Positions 1-11,757 of a stretch of DNA of 64,000 nt are shown here, in pieces. The stretch is taken from positions 479,972,163 through 480,036,162 of the forward strand of contig NC_134357.1 in the NCBI RefSeq assembly GCF_048569485.1, in the 5' to 3' direction. Each line of letters starts with the position of its first letter. The stretch's first letter is position 1. The notes under the pieces are model-generated. The model made no database searches. It was not told the DNA's origin and saw only the letters and a program-made list of their open reading frames with translations. The stretch comes from Anomaloglossus baeobatrachus. Its lineage: Eukaryota > Chordata > Amphibia > Anura > Aromobatidae. Position numbers and translations under genes: made by a program.

Positions 1-240
1 CTGTGGTGAAGTGCACCCTGTCACACACAGAGTTTCTCAAAGAATCGGTGAGGTTGTGTGCGACCTGCTGTGGTAGCGCGGGCACGCCTTTCTTGGAGAA
101 GGAGTGACGACTGGCCATCGGCTCTTGGGGCACTGCAATGGGCATAAGGTCTCGAAAATCCTCGGTCTCAAAAGGGTGTAAAGGCAGCCTTTCTGTTGCC
201 AACAAGTTGCAGATGATGAAACTCAACCTCTTAGGCATGT
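1..240 (-). pseudogene. hAT transposase fragment, amino-proximal part
   Basis: The minus strand encodes a stretch that matches, almost residue for residue, the start of the hAT transposase at 25744 on the plus strand. Shared pieces include SKKGVPAL and SLRNSVC. It is a fragment of a hAT-superfamily DNA transposon that enters from the left edge of the window. It is not followed by the rest of the transposase; reading up the minus strand, it lies downstream of the carboxy-terminal domain, so this copy has been rearranged. It has no start codon of its own. The hAT assignment rests on the dimerisation domain of the relatives in this window; the minus-strand match is by eye. Confidence 0.75.
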
Positions 241-264
241 CATGCCCTTCAAAAATCATGTAAA

Positions 265-1118
265 ACACAGCGAGGGGACTCCAACCACAGTCTCCCTCGT
301 TGCCACTAATTGGGCCACACACACCCCACTTGACTGGCATCAGTTGACCCCCCTTTTGAAAAAGAAAAAGATGCTTGGCATGAAGCACTCTCAAAAATAC
401 GCGTGCCTTTCACCTCCCCTGGATGAGCCAGGGGAAGAAAAGTCCTCTGAGAGCCATGACTTGTTCATCTTGGTTCTTTTACAAACACAGCGAGGGGACT
501 CCAACCACAGTCTCCCTCGTTGCCACTAATTGGGCCACACACACCTCACTTGACTGGCATCAGTTGACCCCCCTTTTGAAAAAGAAAAAGATGCTTGGCA
601 TGAAGCACTCTCAAAAATACGCGTGCCTTTCACCTCCCCTGGATGAGCCAGGGGAAGAAAAGTCCTCTGAGAGCCATGACTTGTTCATCTTGGTTCTTTT
701 ACAAACACAGCGAGGGGACTCCAACCACAGTCTCCCTCGTTGCCACTAATTGGGCCACACACACCCCACTTGACTGGCATCAGTTGACCCCCCTTTTGAA
801 AAAGAAAAAGATGCTTTGCATGAAGCACTCTCAAAAATACGCGTGCCTTTCACCTCCCCTGGATGAGCCAGGGGAAGAAAAGTCCTCTGAGAGCCATGAC
901 TTGTTCATCTTGGTTCTTTTACAAACACAGCGAGGGGACTCCAACCACAGTCTCCCTCGTTGCCACTAATTGGGCCACACACACCCCACTTGACTGGCAT
1001 CAGTTGACCCCCCTTTTGAAAAAGAAAAAGATGCTTTGCATGAAGCACTCTCAAAAATACGCGTGCCTTTCACCTCCCCTGGATGAGCCAGGGGAAGAAA
1101 AGTCCTCTTAGAGCCATG
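265..1118. repeat. 220-bp tandem repeat, about four copies, inside hAT copy
   Basis: Units beginning ACACAGCGAGGGG recur at 265, 485, 705 and 925, an exact 220-bp period with only a few substitutions between copies. Read on the minus strand, each unit holds the last codons of the hAT transposase (KMNKS-like, then the stop region) plus 3-prime untranslated sequence. The hAT copy at 25684-28933 has the same unit about twice, so the family carries a variable-number repeat at its 3-prime end. Long plus-strand reading frames across these units are by-products of the period and are not genes. Confidence 0.95.
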
Positions 1119-1325
1119 TCCACATTGTCAGTGGACAGACACGTGTGCTTATCTGCCAGCAGACCCCCAGCAGCACTGAAGACAGGTTCCGAGAGAACGC
1201 TGGCTGCAGGACACGACAAGATCCCCAAGGCGTACGTGGCGAGCTCAGGCAATTTATCCAGATTGGAAGCCTAAAATGAGCAGGGCTCAAGTTGCACAGT
1301 AATGGCATCGACGTTTCCTTGCATA
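1070..1325 (-). pseudogene. hAT transposase carboxy-terminal dimerisation domain
   Basis: The minus strand encodes PELATYALGILSCPAASVLS followed by EPVFSAAGGLLADK. This is the hAT carboxy-terminal dimerisation domain, usually seen as CPAxSxxSERVFSxAG. It aligns with 27631-27909, which is the same family. A stop codon interrupts it just upstream: TAG stands where the relative has TGG (Trp) after CSF. The domain helps transposase multimers assemble in intact relatives; this copy is dead. Confidence 0.85.
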
Positions 1326-1620
1326 TACTCATATATGTGTGTCTCCTCCTCTTTTTCCTTGTCCTGCTCTTTTGTTTTCGCATGAGTATATGTCCTTGTC
1401 ACTTTCCCATGTGTTTGTGTTGTGTTGTGAGTTGTTTGTCACCTTTTGGACACCTTTGAGGGTGTTTTCTAGGTGTTTTTATGTGTTTGTGATTGCCTGC
1501 CATTGTTTCCTATGCGGTTCGAGTTCGGTTCGTCGAACGTTCGACAAACTGAACTCGAACGAGACCTCCATTCGACGAACCGAACTCGAGCCGAACCACA
1601 ACCGGTTCGCTCATCTCTAG
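1326..1620 (+). mobile_element. hAT element 3-prime end with terminal inverted repeat
   Basis: This aligns with 28668-28933, the end of the second hAT copy. It has the same T/G-rich stretch, then clustered TTCGTCGAAC/GTTCGACGAAC motifs in both orientations, and ends in GCTCATCTCTA, the terminal repeat. It runs on the plus strand, whereas the transposase pieces at 1-1325 are on the minus strand. The element has therefore been inverted internally, with a join near 1325. Confidence 0.8.
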
Positions 1621-1688
1621 TTGCCATCTTCACTTGTTTTGAAGTCTGCTTTTCACTATCTGTCCCATATAATATAGTTTTGAATATA

Positions 1689-2176
1689 CAGCTCTGACAA
1701 AAATTAAGAGACCACTGCAAAATTTTCAGTTTTTCTGATTTTTCTCTTTATAGGTATATTTTTGAGGAAAATGTAAATTGTTTTTTTATTTCCAAGCAAA
1801 CAATTTTGTATTTATTTTCTGAAAATGTGAAACAGTCAAAATAACAAAAATATGCATTGGTTTCAGAGACATCAAATAATGCAAAGAAAACAAGTTCATA
1901 ATCATTTAGAAACAATACTAATGTTTTACCTCAGGAAGAGTTCAGAAATCAGTATTTTGTTGAAGAACCATGATTTTTGATCACAGCTTTTATGCGTCTT
2001 GGCATGCTTTCCACCAGTCTTTCACACTGCTTTAGGTGACCATATGCCACTTATTGTGCAAAAAATGTAAACAGTTCTTCTTTGTTTGATGGCTTGTGAC
2101 TATCCATCTTCCTCTTGATTACATTCCAGAGGTTTTTAATGGGGTTCAGGTCTGGAGATTGGGCTGGCCATGACAG
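1689..2176 (-). mobile_element. Tc1/mariner-like fragment
   Basis: It starts with a Tc1-type terminus after TA (CAGCTCTGACAAAAATTAAG). About 280 bp in, the minus strand encodes the transposase carboxy-terminal part: SPDLNPIKNLW, a KRKMDSHKPS segment and an ESMPRRIKAVI segment. The third catalytic Glu of the DDE triad is Lys here (NPIK instead of NPIE), and a stop lies further on. The element is cut off at about 2176, where a 30-bp minisatellite begins. The upstream transposase and the other end are absent. Confidence 0.9.
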
Positions 2177-2756
2177 TGTTTCCGGTATACAGCAGGTCTT
2201 GTGGGGTGTTTCTGGTATACGGCAGGTCTTGTGGGGTGTTCCTAATATAAGGCAGATCTTGTGAGGTGTTCTTTCTATACAGCAGGTCTTGAGAGGTGTT
2301 CTCGGTATACGGTAAGTCTTGTTCCTAACATTTGATGTGTTAGAATCGGAAATAAAAGGAAAGTGTAAAAATCTGATTACCTAGGTTTTATGGGGGTGTT
2401 GTTATTATACAGCAGGTCTTGTGGGGTGTTCCCGGTATATGTCAGGTCTTGGTGGTGTTTCCGGTATATGACAGGTCTTGTTGGGCGTTCCCAGTATACA
2501 GAAGGTCTTGTGGGATGTTCCCAGTATACGGCAGGTCTTGTGGGGTGTTTTCGGTATACGTCAGGGCAGGTCTTGTGGGGGTGTTCCTGATATACAGCAG
2601 GTCTTGTGGGGTGTTCCCGGAATACGGCAGGTCTTGTGGGGTGTTCCTGATATACAGCAGGTCTTGTGGGGTGTTCCTGGAATACAGCAGGTGTTGTGGG
2701 GTGTTCCTGATATACGGCAGGTCTTGTGGGGTGTTCCTGGAATACAACACAAGAGT
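2177..2756. repeat. 30-bp minisatellite, left block
   Basis: Tandem copies of about 30 bp with the core GCAGGTCTTGTGGGGTGTTC are separated by GGTATAC/GAATAC variants. The block is broken between about 2320 and 2400 by non-repeat sequence. It gives open frames on both strands, but these only reflect the period. The same minisatellite, in the same strand orientation, is at 12036-12215. Confidence 0.95.
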
Positions 2757-2809
2757 ATATGAATAGTTAGGTCCATATTTAGACACTTATACTATGAAGA
2801 GTCACCAAC

Positions 2810-3091
2810 AAGCCAACATGTTCCTACAAAAGACCTCCATATATTTTACCATACTGTCATTAACCATGATAACAAACTATATCGGTTTTCTAATAAATAT
2901 ATACTTTATTTCATACATAATTTTAACATGATATTATAAGAATACAAAAGTGGGCAGAATAAGGTACAAAGACGTGCACATATAAAAACTGCAAAACTGC
3001 AGGGGGGTGTGTCTGAACAAACAGCGTCTGAGGGAAACAATAATATATCAATACTAGTCATCACAACCCTCCATGAATAAAATATAAATCA
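2810..3091 (+). repeat. Repeat X, left copy (inverted partner at 11758-12035)
   Basis: This ~280-bp segment runs from ACATGTTCCTACAAAAGACC to ATATAAATCA. It is closely similar to the reverse complement of 11758-12035, with a few substitutions. Both copies stop at the same base on the side facing the BEL/Pao element. Both have the 30-bp minisatellite on the outer side. I do not recognise the family; the AATAAAGTATATAT stretch on the minus strand could be a polyadenylation signal. Confidence 0.85.
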
Positions 3092-3965
3092 CTGTGCTGT
3101 TTCTATTTGTCTTAGTTAAAACTGTTATTTAATGTTTTTCATGCTTGTCTCTGCTGCCATCTACTGGTCAGACCTTTCAGCTCCTCTGTTTCTTTTGCCC
3201 AGCCCATGGGAGTGTCTGATGACCCTCTTGCATCACATCCTGGTATGTTCACTCCAAACCAGAGTTTGTGAGAACAACATCCCTTATTGGATTGGAGCTA
3301 CAAGGAGCAAAGTCTTCTGACCACGTAGTAGCTTCAGAGGCAAGCATCACTGGAGAATTACAATGCCAAGTACTTGGATTACTGCACTCTGCATGTCCTA
3401 ACCTTTGGAGAAAATAAACCACCATTGTTTCATCTCAGCATGTGCATGTTTCACTCTGGAGCGCTCTGGTCCTGTCTGCCCCACCTATAGGAAAAACGAA
3501 GGTAAGATTCTCACAACCTCTCACAACTACGCACCTTCCATCGCCTTTAAGTGGGGACAGAACAGTCAGAAGACTGCTTAAGAGCCCAAAGCAAAAACTT
3601 CCCTAAGAGCCCTGTAACTTCCCATGCAATCTGCCTAGCAACAAGCCTTGTGCACTAGTCTGCCTGCACAGTGCATGCCTGGACAAGCCTAAGGGGAAGC
3701 TTTCCCATCTGCCACGTCCTGTGTCACCTCTGCTTGCATTGTAAAGGGACAGTTTATGCACCTGCTGTTTCTCTCTTGCTATACTCCTTCTATAGACTTC
3801 AGTACATTATACCTCATTACTGCACATTGCTGGACTGCGAACCCCAAGTTTTGCTAAAGACACCTTGGGAATCTTATCAGGGAGTCCTTGCAGAGCTGCA
3901 CAACAATTTTCGGACCCCTATTCAAAAGTCAAGTTTCTTAAAGAGACAGTACACCTTAAATAAAA

Positions 3966-5630
3966 ATGTCCGAAAAAGACCTTGGACAGTTCCCCACTGC
4001 TGAAACAGAGCAAATACAATCTGATACTGTCCATTATGAAGCCCAGGAGGCAGATTCCATGCTTCCAGCAGACCAAGTTGTCCGACCGAAGCGCTCTTCC
4101 AAACCCACGATAAAGGCCACTGAAAACTATCACACTATGAAAGATGAGCTATGTGAACACCTGGAAGAACAGTGGGAACGAGTCACCTATTACATGTCAA
4201 GACTTGAATCCTCATCAGGTGATGTCACATGCTTACAGGCTGCTCTGGAACGGCTGAACACAGATCATGAAAGATACAAGAGACTGTCAACAAGGTACAT
4301 TACCTTTCTAAAAGACTCTAAAATTGATGAAGCTCTTTAAGACCTGAGCAAGGCAGAAGAGGTAGACAAGGAAAGAGATGCTAAGGTGCAAGATGCCATA
4401 GACAAGGCCGAACACCGTATCTCTCACCAGCAAGAAACCAGATCACACCGATCAACCTCATCTAGACGTTCCTCTCGGTCATCCGGGTCATCATCCTCAA
4501 GAAGCTCAGCCCTGAGCGACAGGATACTAGAGGCCCGCATAAGAGCAGAGGAATCCAAGGTGAGACGTTCCTTCACAGAAAGAGAAGTAGAGGAAGAAGC
4601 CAAAAGGACAGAAGCAGAAGCCAAAAGGGTAGAAGCAGAAGCGAAAAGGGCAGAAGCAGAAGCCCTTGCAAAAGCAGAAGCCGCTAAAGCAGAAGCCCTT
4701 GCAAAAGCAGAAGCTGCTAAAGCGGAAGCCAAAAGGGCAGAAGCGGAGGCTCGGATAAAGATTCTTCGGTCACAGATGGAAGAGGAAGTTGCGCTAGCTA
4801 AAGTGAGACTACTTGAGCAAGCATTGATCCAAGGTCCTGATCCAGCTCACTCGCCACCACTGGAAGCAGATAATCCAGTTGATCGCACAAGAGACTATGT
4901 ACTGAATCAGTTACCTGTAGCAACCCCGGTTTGCAGTACCATCCAAGCCGACAACACTGAAACCTCCAACTTAGCTCTACCAGTGCCAGTGCCACCTAAA
5001 GCACCCGAGCAAATTAATAACAGTCACCAAGAGGTGCCCTCTCAAACACAGTCACCACGGCAAGATGGCAACCAAGTGTTTCCTGACCCACTTCCACAGC
5101 TCAAGCAGCGGTCATCAGACTCTACAGAGGCTAAACCACAGCTCAACCCTGCAGCAACGTCATTTTACCCGGGAACATCTCATCCATTCACGCCAGGCAG
5201 CCCATACGCCCCAGGGGCATCACGAGTCGTCGTGGCAACAAGTGGTGAGAAATCAGATATGTCTGAGTTTGCCAGGTTCATGGTGAGCAGAGAGCTAATC
5301 AACACTAGTCTCACGAAATTTGATGATCGTGCAGAGAGCTACAGGGCCTGGAAAGCAACTTTCAAGGCAGCCATCGCCAATCTCAACTTCACTGCAGAAC
5401 AGGAGCTCGACCTCCTGATCAAGTGGTTGGGCCAAGGCTCTACAAACCGTATCAAGAGCCTCCGGACCGTCTATGTGGGACAAGCAGAAGCAGGTCTCGC
5501 TGCTGCATGGCAGAGACTGGAACGCACCTTTGGCAGCGCAGAAGCAATAGAGAAAGCCCTATTCAAATCAAGAGACTGCAGGACATCCCAAAGATCAACC
5601 TTAAAGAAGTCCACAAGCTTCAAGACCTAA
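3966..5630 (+). pseudogene. BEL/Pao gag-like region (fossil)
   Basis: The first part is acidic and lysine-rich. It is followed by a serine/arginine-rich stretch and a strikingly regular Ala-Glu-Lys repeat at about 4590-4760, which should form a long coiled coil. A proline-rich linker and a conserved block containing RAWKATFKAAI follow (about 5340-5380), which resembles the structural-protein region of Pao elements. In live relatives this protein builds the particle in which reverse transcription happens. The region is broken in this copy. Confidence 0.8.
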
Positions 5631-8600
5631 GTGATCTGCTCATGGAGCTGGAGCTCGCCAAAAGAGATCCTCGTCTGTCTGGGCTGTGCTACCTGGATAC
5701 AGCCCATGAAGTGAACCCAATCGTGGTGAAGCTGCCATACAGTCTGCAGGAGAAATGGGCAACGTCAGTCTCAAGGTACAAAAGAATGCATGACGTCACC
5801 TTTCCCCCATTTATTCAGTTCTGCAAGTTCATCGACGAGCAGGCCCAGGTGAGGAACGACCCCAGCCTCGACTTCCTAGAGTTCAACACTTCGGCAGCTG
5901 CAACATCATCATCAAGGTATGAAGGTGCCATACACAAACGCAGAGACATTAAGAACACTGTGAGTGTTAGGAAGACTGAGCTACCATCATCTGCAGCACG
6001 CACAGATAAACAGAACACCATCTCATCACAAGATAAGTCTTTCAATCAAGAATATCCCATCCATAAAAAACCGCATTCACTGAACAAGTGCAGAGGGTTT
6101 AGATCCAAAACCCTACAGGAGCGCAAGAAAGTCCTCACAGAGCTTGGGATTTGTTTCAAATGCTGCGCATCACTTGAGCACATGGCCAAGGACTGTAAAT
6201 CCATCATCAAGTGTGAGGAGTGTCACAGCGAAAAACACGTTTCAGCCATGCACCCAACCCAGCTGGCTACAGACACACCGGCTGCAGTCACCACCACTCC
6301 CACTCCAAGTCATGGCGGGGAGTCCAAGAATCAGACTGACACCACCACAGCCGTCTCCTGCTCATGCTCAGAGGTATGTGGAGAGGGCCAAACGCAGAAA
6401 TGTTGTGCCCGAATATGCCTCATCAAGGTTTATCCCGAGGGACATCCAAAAAAGGCAATGAAGGTGTATGCCATCATAGACGACCAAAGCAACCGGTCCC
6501 TGGCAGGAACCAAATTCTTTGAAGCCTTCGGCATTAATGGACCATCAGAACCCTACACCTTGAACACCTGCTCGGGTCGCTTAGAGACTAGCGGCAGAAG
6601 AGCCCAGGGATTCATTGCTTCTCCTATCAATGGGAAGACTGAAATACCTCTACCAACGTTCGTTGAATGTGACCAAATACCCAGCCACAGTAATGAAATT
6701 CCTACCCCAGAAGCTGCATTTCATCAACCACACCTAAGACACCTCGCTAGTGTTATCCCACCTCTGGACAATAATGCAGAGATTCTACTCCTGCTCGGCA
6801 GAGACAATCTTAGGGTACACAAGGTGCGACAACAGTGTAATGGGCCTGACTATGCACCATACGCCAAGAGACTGGACTTGGGATGGGTAGTCATAGGAAA
6901 TGCGTGCGTTGATCGATCAGAAATGGACTCCTTCAAGACTTATGTGCATGGAGATGGGCGCTCAACCTGCTTAAAGCCATGTCCTCATCACTATGGAGTG
7001 AAAGAGAAGTCTCCAGACACAATACAGCTACCTGACATCGCTTCTTCTCTGCATATCGACAACTTGGGAAGATCAGTCTTTCTCACAACCAAGGATGACG
7101 ATAAAGTAGCCTTGTCAGTAGAGGACAGAGAATTCATCGGAATAATGGACTGTGAGTTTTCTAAAGACAAAACCAACCATTGGGTCTCTCCATTACCCTT
7201 CCGATCTACCAGGATAAGACTCCCAAACAACCGAGCTCAAGCTCAGACCAGATTTAACTCTCTTCAGCGTTCTATGAACAGCAAACCCGAAATGAGAGAA
7301 CATATTGTTGCCTTTATGGACAAAATATTCCGCAACAACCACGCAGAACCTGCTCCATTTTTGAAGAAGAACGAAGAGTGTTGGTATCTGCCTTCATTCG
7401 GTGTATACCACCCACGAAAACCGAATCAAATCATGGTTGTCTTCGACTCCAGCGCCAAACATGAAGGCGTATCCCTTAACGATGTTCTCCTCACAGGTCC
7501 TAACCTAACAAACAACTTGGTAGGAGTATTGCTGAGGTTCAGAAAAGAGCTTGTCGCCATCACTGCCGATATTGAACAGATGTTCCACTGTTTCCTAGTC
7601 AGAGAGGACCACCGGAACTTCCTCAGATTTCTGTGGTACAAGGATAATGACACCAATAAAGAGATGGTGGAATATCGTATGAGGGTCCACGTATTTGGAA
7701 ACAGCCCTTCACCCGCAGTTGCAACCTATGGTCTCCGGAGAACCGCATTAGAGGGAGAGTCTGAGTATGGAACAGACGCCAGAGACTTTGTTGAGAAAGA
7801 CTTTTATGTAGATGATGGGCTCAAATCACTACCCACCGAGGAAGAAGCCATTGACTTGCTCAAAAGGACTCAAGGCATGCTGTCCCAGGCAAAACTCAGG
7901 TTACACAAAATTGCTTCCAATAGCCTGACCGTAATGAGAGCCTTTGTGTCGGGTGATCACGCCCCTGGGTTCAAGGACATTGACTTGGGGCTAGACAGTC
8001 CACCCGTTCAGAGGAGCCTGGACATCAGATGGGATCTTGCAGCCGACTCCTTCGGATTTCAAGTAAGTTGCTCAGACAAGCCATTCACAAAACGTGGTGT
8101 CCTCTCTATAGTGAACAACTTGTTCGACCCACTGGGATTTGTGGCGCCTATCACTATACAAGGCAAATCCTTGCTGAGACAATTCTCTGAAACCGTCAAG
8201 GACTGGGATACCCCACTCCCTTCTGACAAACAGCAAAAATGGGAAGCTTGGAAACAGTCGTTGTGTGGGTTGAACAAGATCCACATCCCAAGATGTTATC
8301 TCAAAATCTCCCTCACCTCTAGCATAAAGAAGGAACTGCACATCTTCTCAGACGCCTCCACAGAAGCCATAGCAGCGGTTGCATACCTGAAAGTGACAGA
8401 CCCCAATGGACAAAACTACATTGGATTTGTATTTGGCAAGGCGAAGCAGGCCCCGAAGCCCGACCATACCATTCCCAGACTGGAACTCTGTGGCACCGTT
8501 TTGGCAGTGGAAATTGCCGACTTCATACGACAAGAACTGTGTGTCGAAATAGATGAGGTCCAATACTACACTGACAGTAAGGTCGTTTTAGGTTACATCT

Positions 8601-9541
8601 ACAATTAATCAAGACGATTTTATGTGTACGTCAGTAACCGCATTGAAAAGATCAAGAGATCCTCCAAACCAGAACAATGGCGTTATGTACCATCTGAACT
8701 GAATCCAGCAGATCACACAACTAGACCTATGTCTATAAGTTCTTTTGCTAACTCTTCTTGGCTTACAGGTCCAGAGTTCCTGCTGAGACAGTCAGAAGAG
8801 GGTGTCCAGGAAGCCTTCAGCATCCTAGATCCAGACAACAATCCAGATGTCCGAGCTGAAGTCAATACCCTGGCCACCAGTGCAGAAAAAACTTCCAACT
8901 TCGGTTGCCAACGTTTTGAACGTTTCTCCAGCTGGATGAGGCTCATCAGGACTGTCGCTAGGTTAGTGCACATCGCCAGATGCTATCATGCGGACCTTTA
9001 AAACAAAGACTGTCATCGCTGGCATGTCTGCCACAAACCCCTTTCTGCTGAGGACATCTCCTATAGCGAGTCCCTCATAATACGCCACTTCCAACAGAGT
9101 GAATTCGCCATAGAATGGAAGTGTTTATACAACAAACAGCAGATTCCATTAAGATGTCCTCTCGCCAATTTAAACCCAGTCATCGACAGTTTCGGCTTAC
9201 TGAGAGTTGGTGGTCGTTTAAATCAGGCTCGTATTGGAGTTGCAGAACAAAATCCTCTCATCATTCCCAACAAACACCATGTTACAGTCTTGCTGATCCG
9301 ACACCACCATGAAAAGACTGAACACCAAGGCAGGCAAATTACAGAAGGTGCTTTACGGTCTGCAGGCCTCTGGATTATTGGAATGAAGAGACGTGTAGCA
9401 CAAATACTACACGATTGTGTGCACTGTCGTAAAGCGAGAGGAAAACAACTGTACCAGCAAATGGCTGACTTGCCTACAGACAGACTTTCTACAGAGCCAC
9501 CTTTCACCTATGTGGGCCTAGACGTTTTCGGACCATGGATG
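5620..9541 (+). pseudogene. BEL/Pao pol-like region (fossil)
   Basis: Domains in order: a Cys/His knuckle (CFKCCASLEHMAKDC, about 6155-6200); an aspartic protease of the Pao type (YAIIDDQSNRSLAG, near 6470); reverse transcriptase with DSSAKHEGVSLND near 7450, ADIEQMFH near 7565 and YVDDGL near 7806; RNase H with FSDASTEAIAAVAY near 8348 and YTDSKVVLGY near 8570; and an integrase zinc-binding part (HHHEKTEHQG near 9300, CVHCRKARG near 9418) with the first core residues YVGLDVFGPW near 9510. The order protease-RT-RNase H-integrase fits BEL/Pao. The copy is broken and its 3-prime end is missing. Confidence 0.93.
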
Positions 9542-10487
9542 TGTGTCGCCCTGGACAAGCCAGGGGACACAGGTAACAACACACACACCCCCACCCCCAG
9601 CAGTTCACAGCAGACATCCCCAAAGTGACCTGCTTTCTGCCTCGGGCTCAGACTGACACACCAGGTGGGCGGAGTCAGGAGATGAGGACACCCACCCTGG
9701 AGTGAGCTGGCCTGAGGCAGGAAACAAGCGGAGAGAGAAGTTCAGGAGTGAAGGAGAGAGGACGTCTGCAGAGAGGCAGACGCAGATTGGGGCCTAGGTT
9801 GGAGCCTAGGGCCCCTGTGCAGAAAGTCAAGCAGACGGTAGTGGCCATCTGCAGGGAGCCGGGGAGCCAGTTGGTGGAACCGCAGGTAGACGGGGTTGGG
9901 CGGTGGCCCCCCGGTACTGAATCGGGGAGCCAGCTGGAAACCGGAGAGCAGGAAGAGTGTGCACGGAGGCGAAGGAAAGGACTTACACTAACAACCTGGG
10001 GTCAGGGGAAAAACACCGCAGCCGTCCGAAGGACCTGTCCAATCAGCCGTTTGTTTACCGAGAACTGTGTCGTGTTTACTGGCTGAGTGAGTACCTCCGG
10101 GCCGTGCGGCACAGCGCTGCCCTTGCGCCCCTGCACCTCCACAGGCCCCATCCCCGCCTGTCCACCATCCCATCACTGGGCCCCGGGAGCACCACAACCC
10201 CTACCCACGGAGGGGCACATCAACAACTGGCTGCTCCGTACCAGCACTCCCGGGCTCCCCATACAGAGCAGCGGTGGTGTTAACAAATCACCACAACCGT
10301 GGGTGGCGTCACGGACAATAAACAATCCCCACACCCAAAAACCCCCTTTCACTCACGGGCGAGGAGCGCCGCTCGAGTCCCCGGGATCCGGCCCATCGCT
10401 CGAGCCACCGAGCAGCAGCAGCAGGCCGCAGTGCCAGCCGGACCCGAGCAGTGGGAGAGCGCGGCGTCCCCTCCTCCGCCCGCGACA
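9542..10487 (+). repeat. 5-prime LTR of the nested gypsy-like element
   Basis: It opens TGTGTCGCCCTGGACAAGCC, whose first bases form a short hairpin (CCCTGG...CCAGGG), and closes CCGCCCGCGACA just before the primer-binding site. The first ~262 bp are repeated at 11254-11515. GC-rich stretches and CTCGAG/GGATCC-rich terminal bases match the LTRs at 33536 and 36784. Open frames inside it are not genes. Confidence 0.88.
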
Positions 10488-11515
10488 ACTTGGCGTCATG
10501 AACAGGATCTTACCGCTCTGCCGTTGAGTAGAGGTGCGCCTTGTGACCGCCGGAGGTGTCCAGCCGAAAATTTTGTAAAACCGCCATCTTGGGCGCGAAA
10601 ATTTCCCGCTCGAGCGTCTTCCCCGAGCAGGAAAGGCGCGAAAGTGGAGCCCCGCCCCCTGAAGAAGGAAGTGCTAAAAAGAGGCTAAGGGGGACGGGAT
10701 GGCGTCCGGCCGCATGTGAACCGCGGCTGTGGAAGCAGGGACGCCAGGACTCTGCCAGCATTTGGTTCCTGGAAGAGGCCGCCGCAGTGATGCACTGACC
10801 CGTTACCCCTGTTACCGGTAGCGGAGCCCGCAGCGTCTGTGGGGGAGGACCCAGACCTGGGGTCCCCAGGCCTCACCTTTGTCACCGCCCTGCCACCGGC
10901 CCCGGCAGTCCGCCCGGCCGCGACGGAGATGACGACGGCTCCGGAAGTCCGCCCGGCCTCAACGGCAGCGAAGTACCGGTCCCGTTGACCAATCTGGAGC
11001 CGTTCCTGGACTGGGGTCAAGGGGTGCTGCCCACTTCCTAGGGGCAGCACCAAGGCTAGGTTATTTGGGTGGGTGACTGAAGGACCCATTGCCGTTATTA
11101 AAAGTGTTTAATTTTTGATATGCCTCCCGTTGTGGGATGATGTTAGTATCCTTGTATTGTTTTTTTTTTCCTTATCTTCTACAGTTTAAAAGAAAAATAA
11201 AACCGGTGATGGACGGGCAGCCCGAGGATGGTCTGCATTTTGCTAAGGGGGAATGTGTCTCCCTGGACAAGCCAGGGGACACAGGCAACAACACACACAC
11301 CCCCACCCCCAGCAGTTCACAGCAGACATCCCCAAAGTGACCTGCTTTCTGCCTCGGGCTCAGACTGACACACCAGGTGGGCGGAGTCAGGAGATGAGGA
11401 CACCCACCCTGGAGTGAGCTGGCCTGAGGCAGGAAACAAGCGGAGAGAGAAGTTCAGGAGTGAAGGAGAGAGGACGTCTGCAGAGAGGCAGACGCAGATT
11501 GGGGCCTAGGTTGGA
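9542..11515 (+). mobile_element. Gypsy-like non-autonomous LTR element, short relative of the 33536-38017 element
   Basis: A 946-bp LTR (9542-10487, TGTGTCGCCC to GCGACA) is followed by a primer-binding-type sequence TTGGCGTCATGAACAGGA. A 766-bp interior ends in the purine run AAGGGGGAA, and the last part is an incomplete 3-prime LTR starting at 11254. LTR ends, primer site, leader and purine tract all match the element at 33536-38017, so both belong to one family. This copy has no long ORF inside and is not whole. It lies within the BEL/Pao integrase, so it is the younger of the two. The stretch shared by the two LTRs differs at only about two positions. Confidence 0.88.
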
Positions 11516-11757
11516 CCCTGTGGTCCTGGGTGGTGTCGCACTCCTCCATGTGTGACAGGCTTTGGCACTTTAGCGGTCTGTCAGTAGGTTACCTAACAGG
11601 TTAATATGTTTTGCACCAATCATCTGAATTGTGATACTCACCACTAATACAGGTGTATTTTACATTTGGTGATATGTATATCATTTTGGTTGATTGTTGA
11701 TGTGTTATATCTACAACTGATCTCTCATATGACTGATATGCTTACATGTTGACATGG
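11516..11757. other. Unassigned 240 bp between LTR element and Repeat X
   Basis: I see no coding potential and no recognisable repeat. It could be the remains of the BEL/Pao 3-prime end or unrelated sequence. Confidence 0.4.

Larger units (their letters stand above)
3092..9541 (+). mobile_element. BEL/Pao LTR retrotransposon, broken fossil
   Basis: An old BEL/Pao element in plus orientation. A probable 5-prime LTR and leader occupy about 3093-3960. This is followed by a gag-like region (about 3966-5630) and a pol-like region (about 5620-9541) with zinc knuckle, aspartic protease, reverse transcriptase, RNase H and the first part of an integrase. The order and motifs are those of BEL/Pao, not gypsy or copia. 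A gypsy-like LTR element sits in the integrase, and the 3-prime part of the BEL element was not found beyond it. It carries a handful of coding breaks and is not intact. The LTR boundary is uncertain because no second LTR is visible. Confidence 0.92.

Noticed and set aside
2390-2786. Open frames of about 115 codons on both strands
   Set aside because: Products of the 30-bp minisatellite, whose period is divisible by three.
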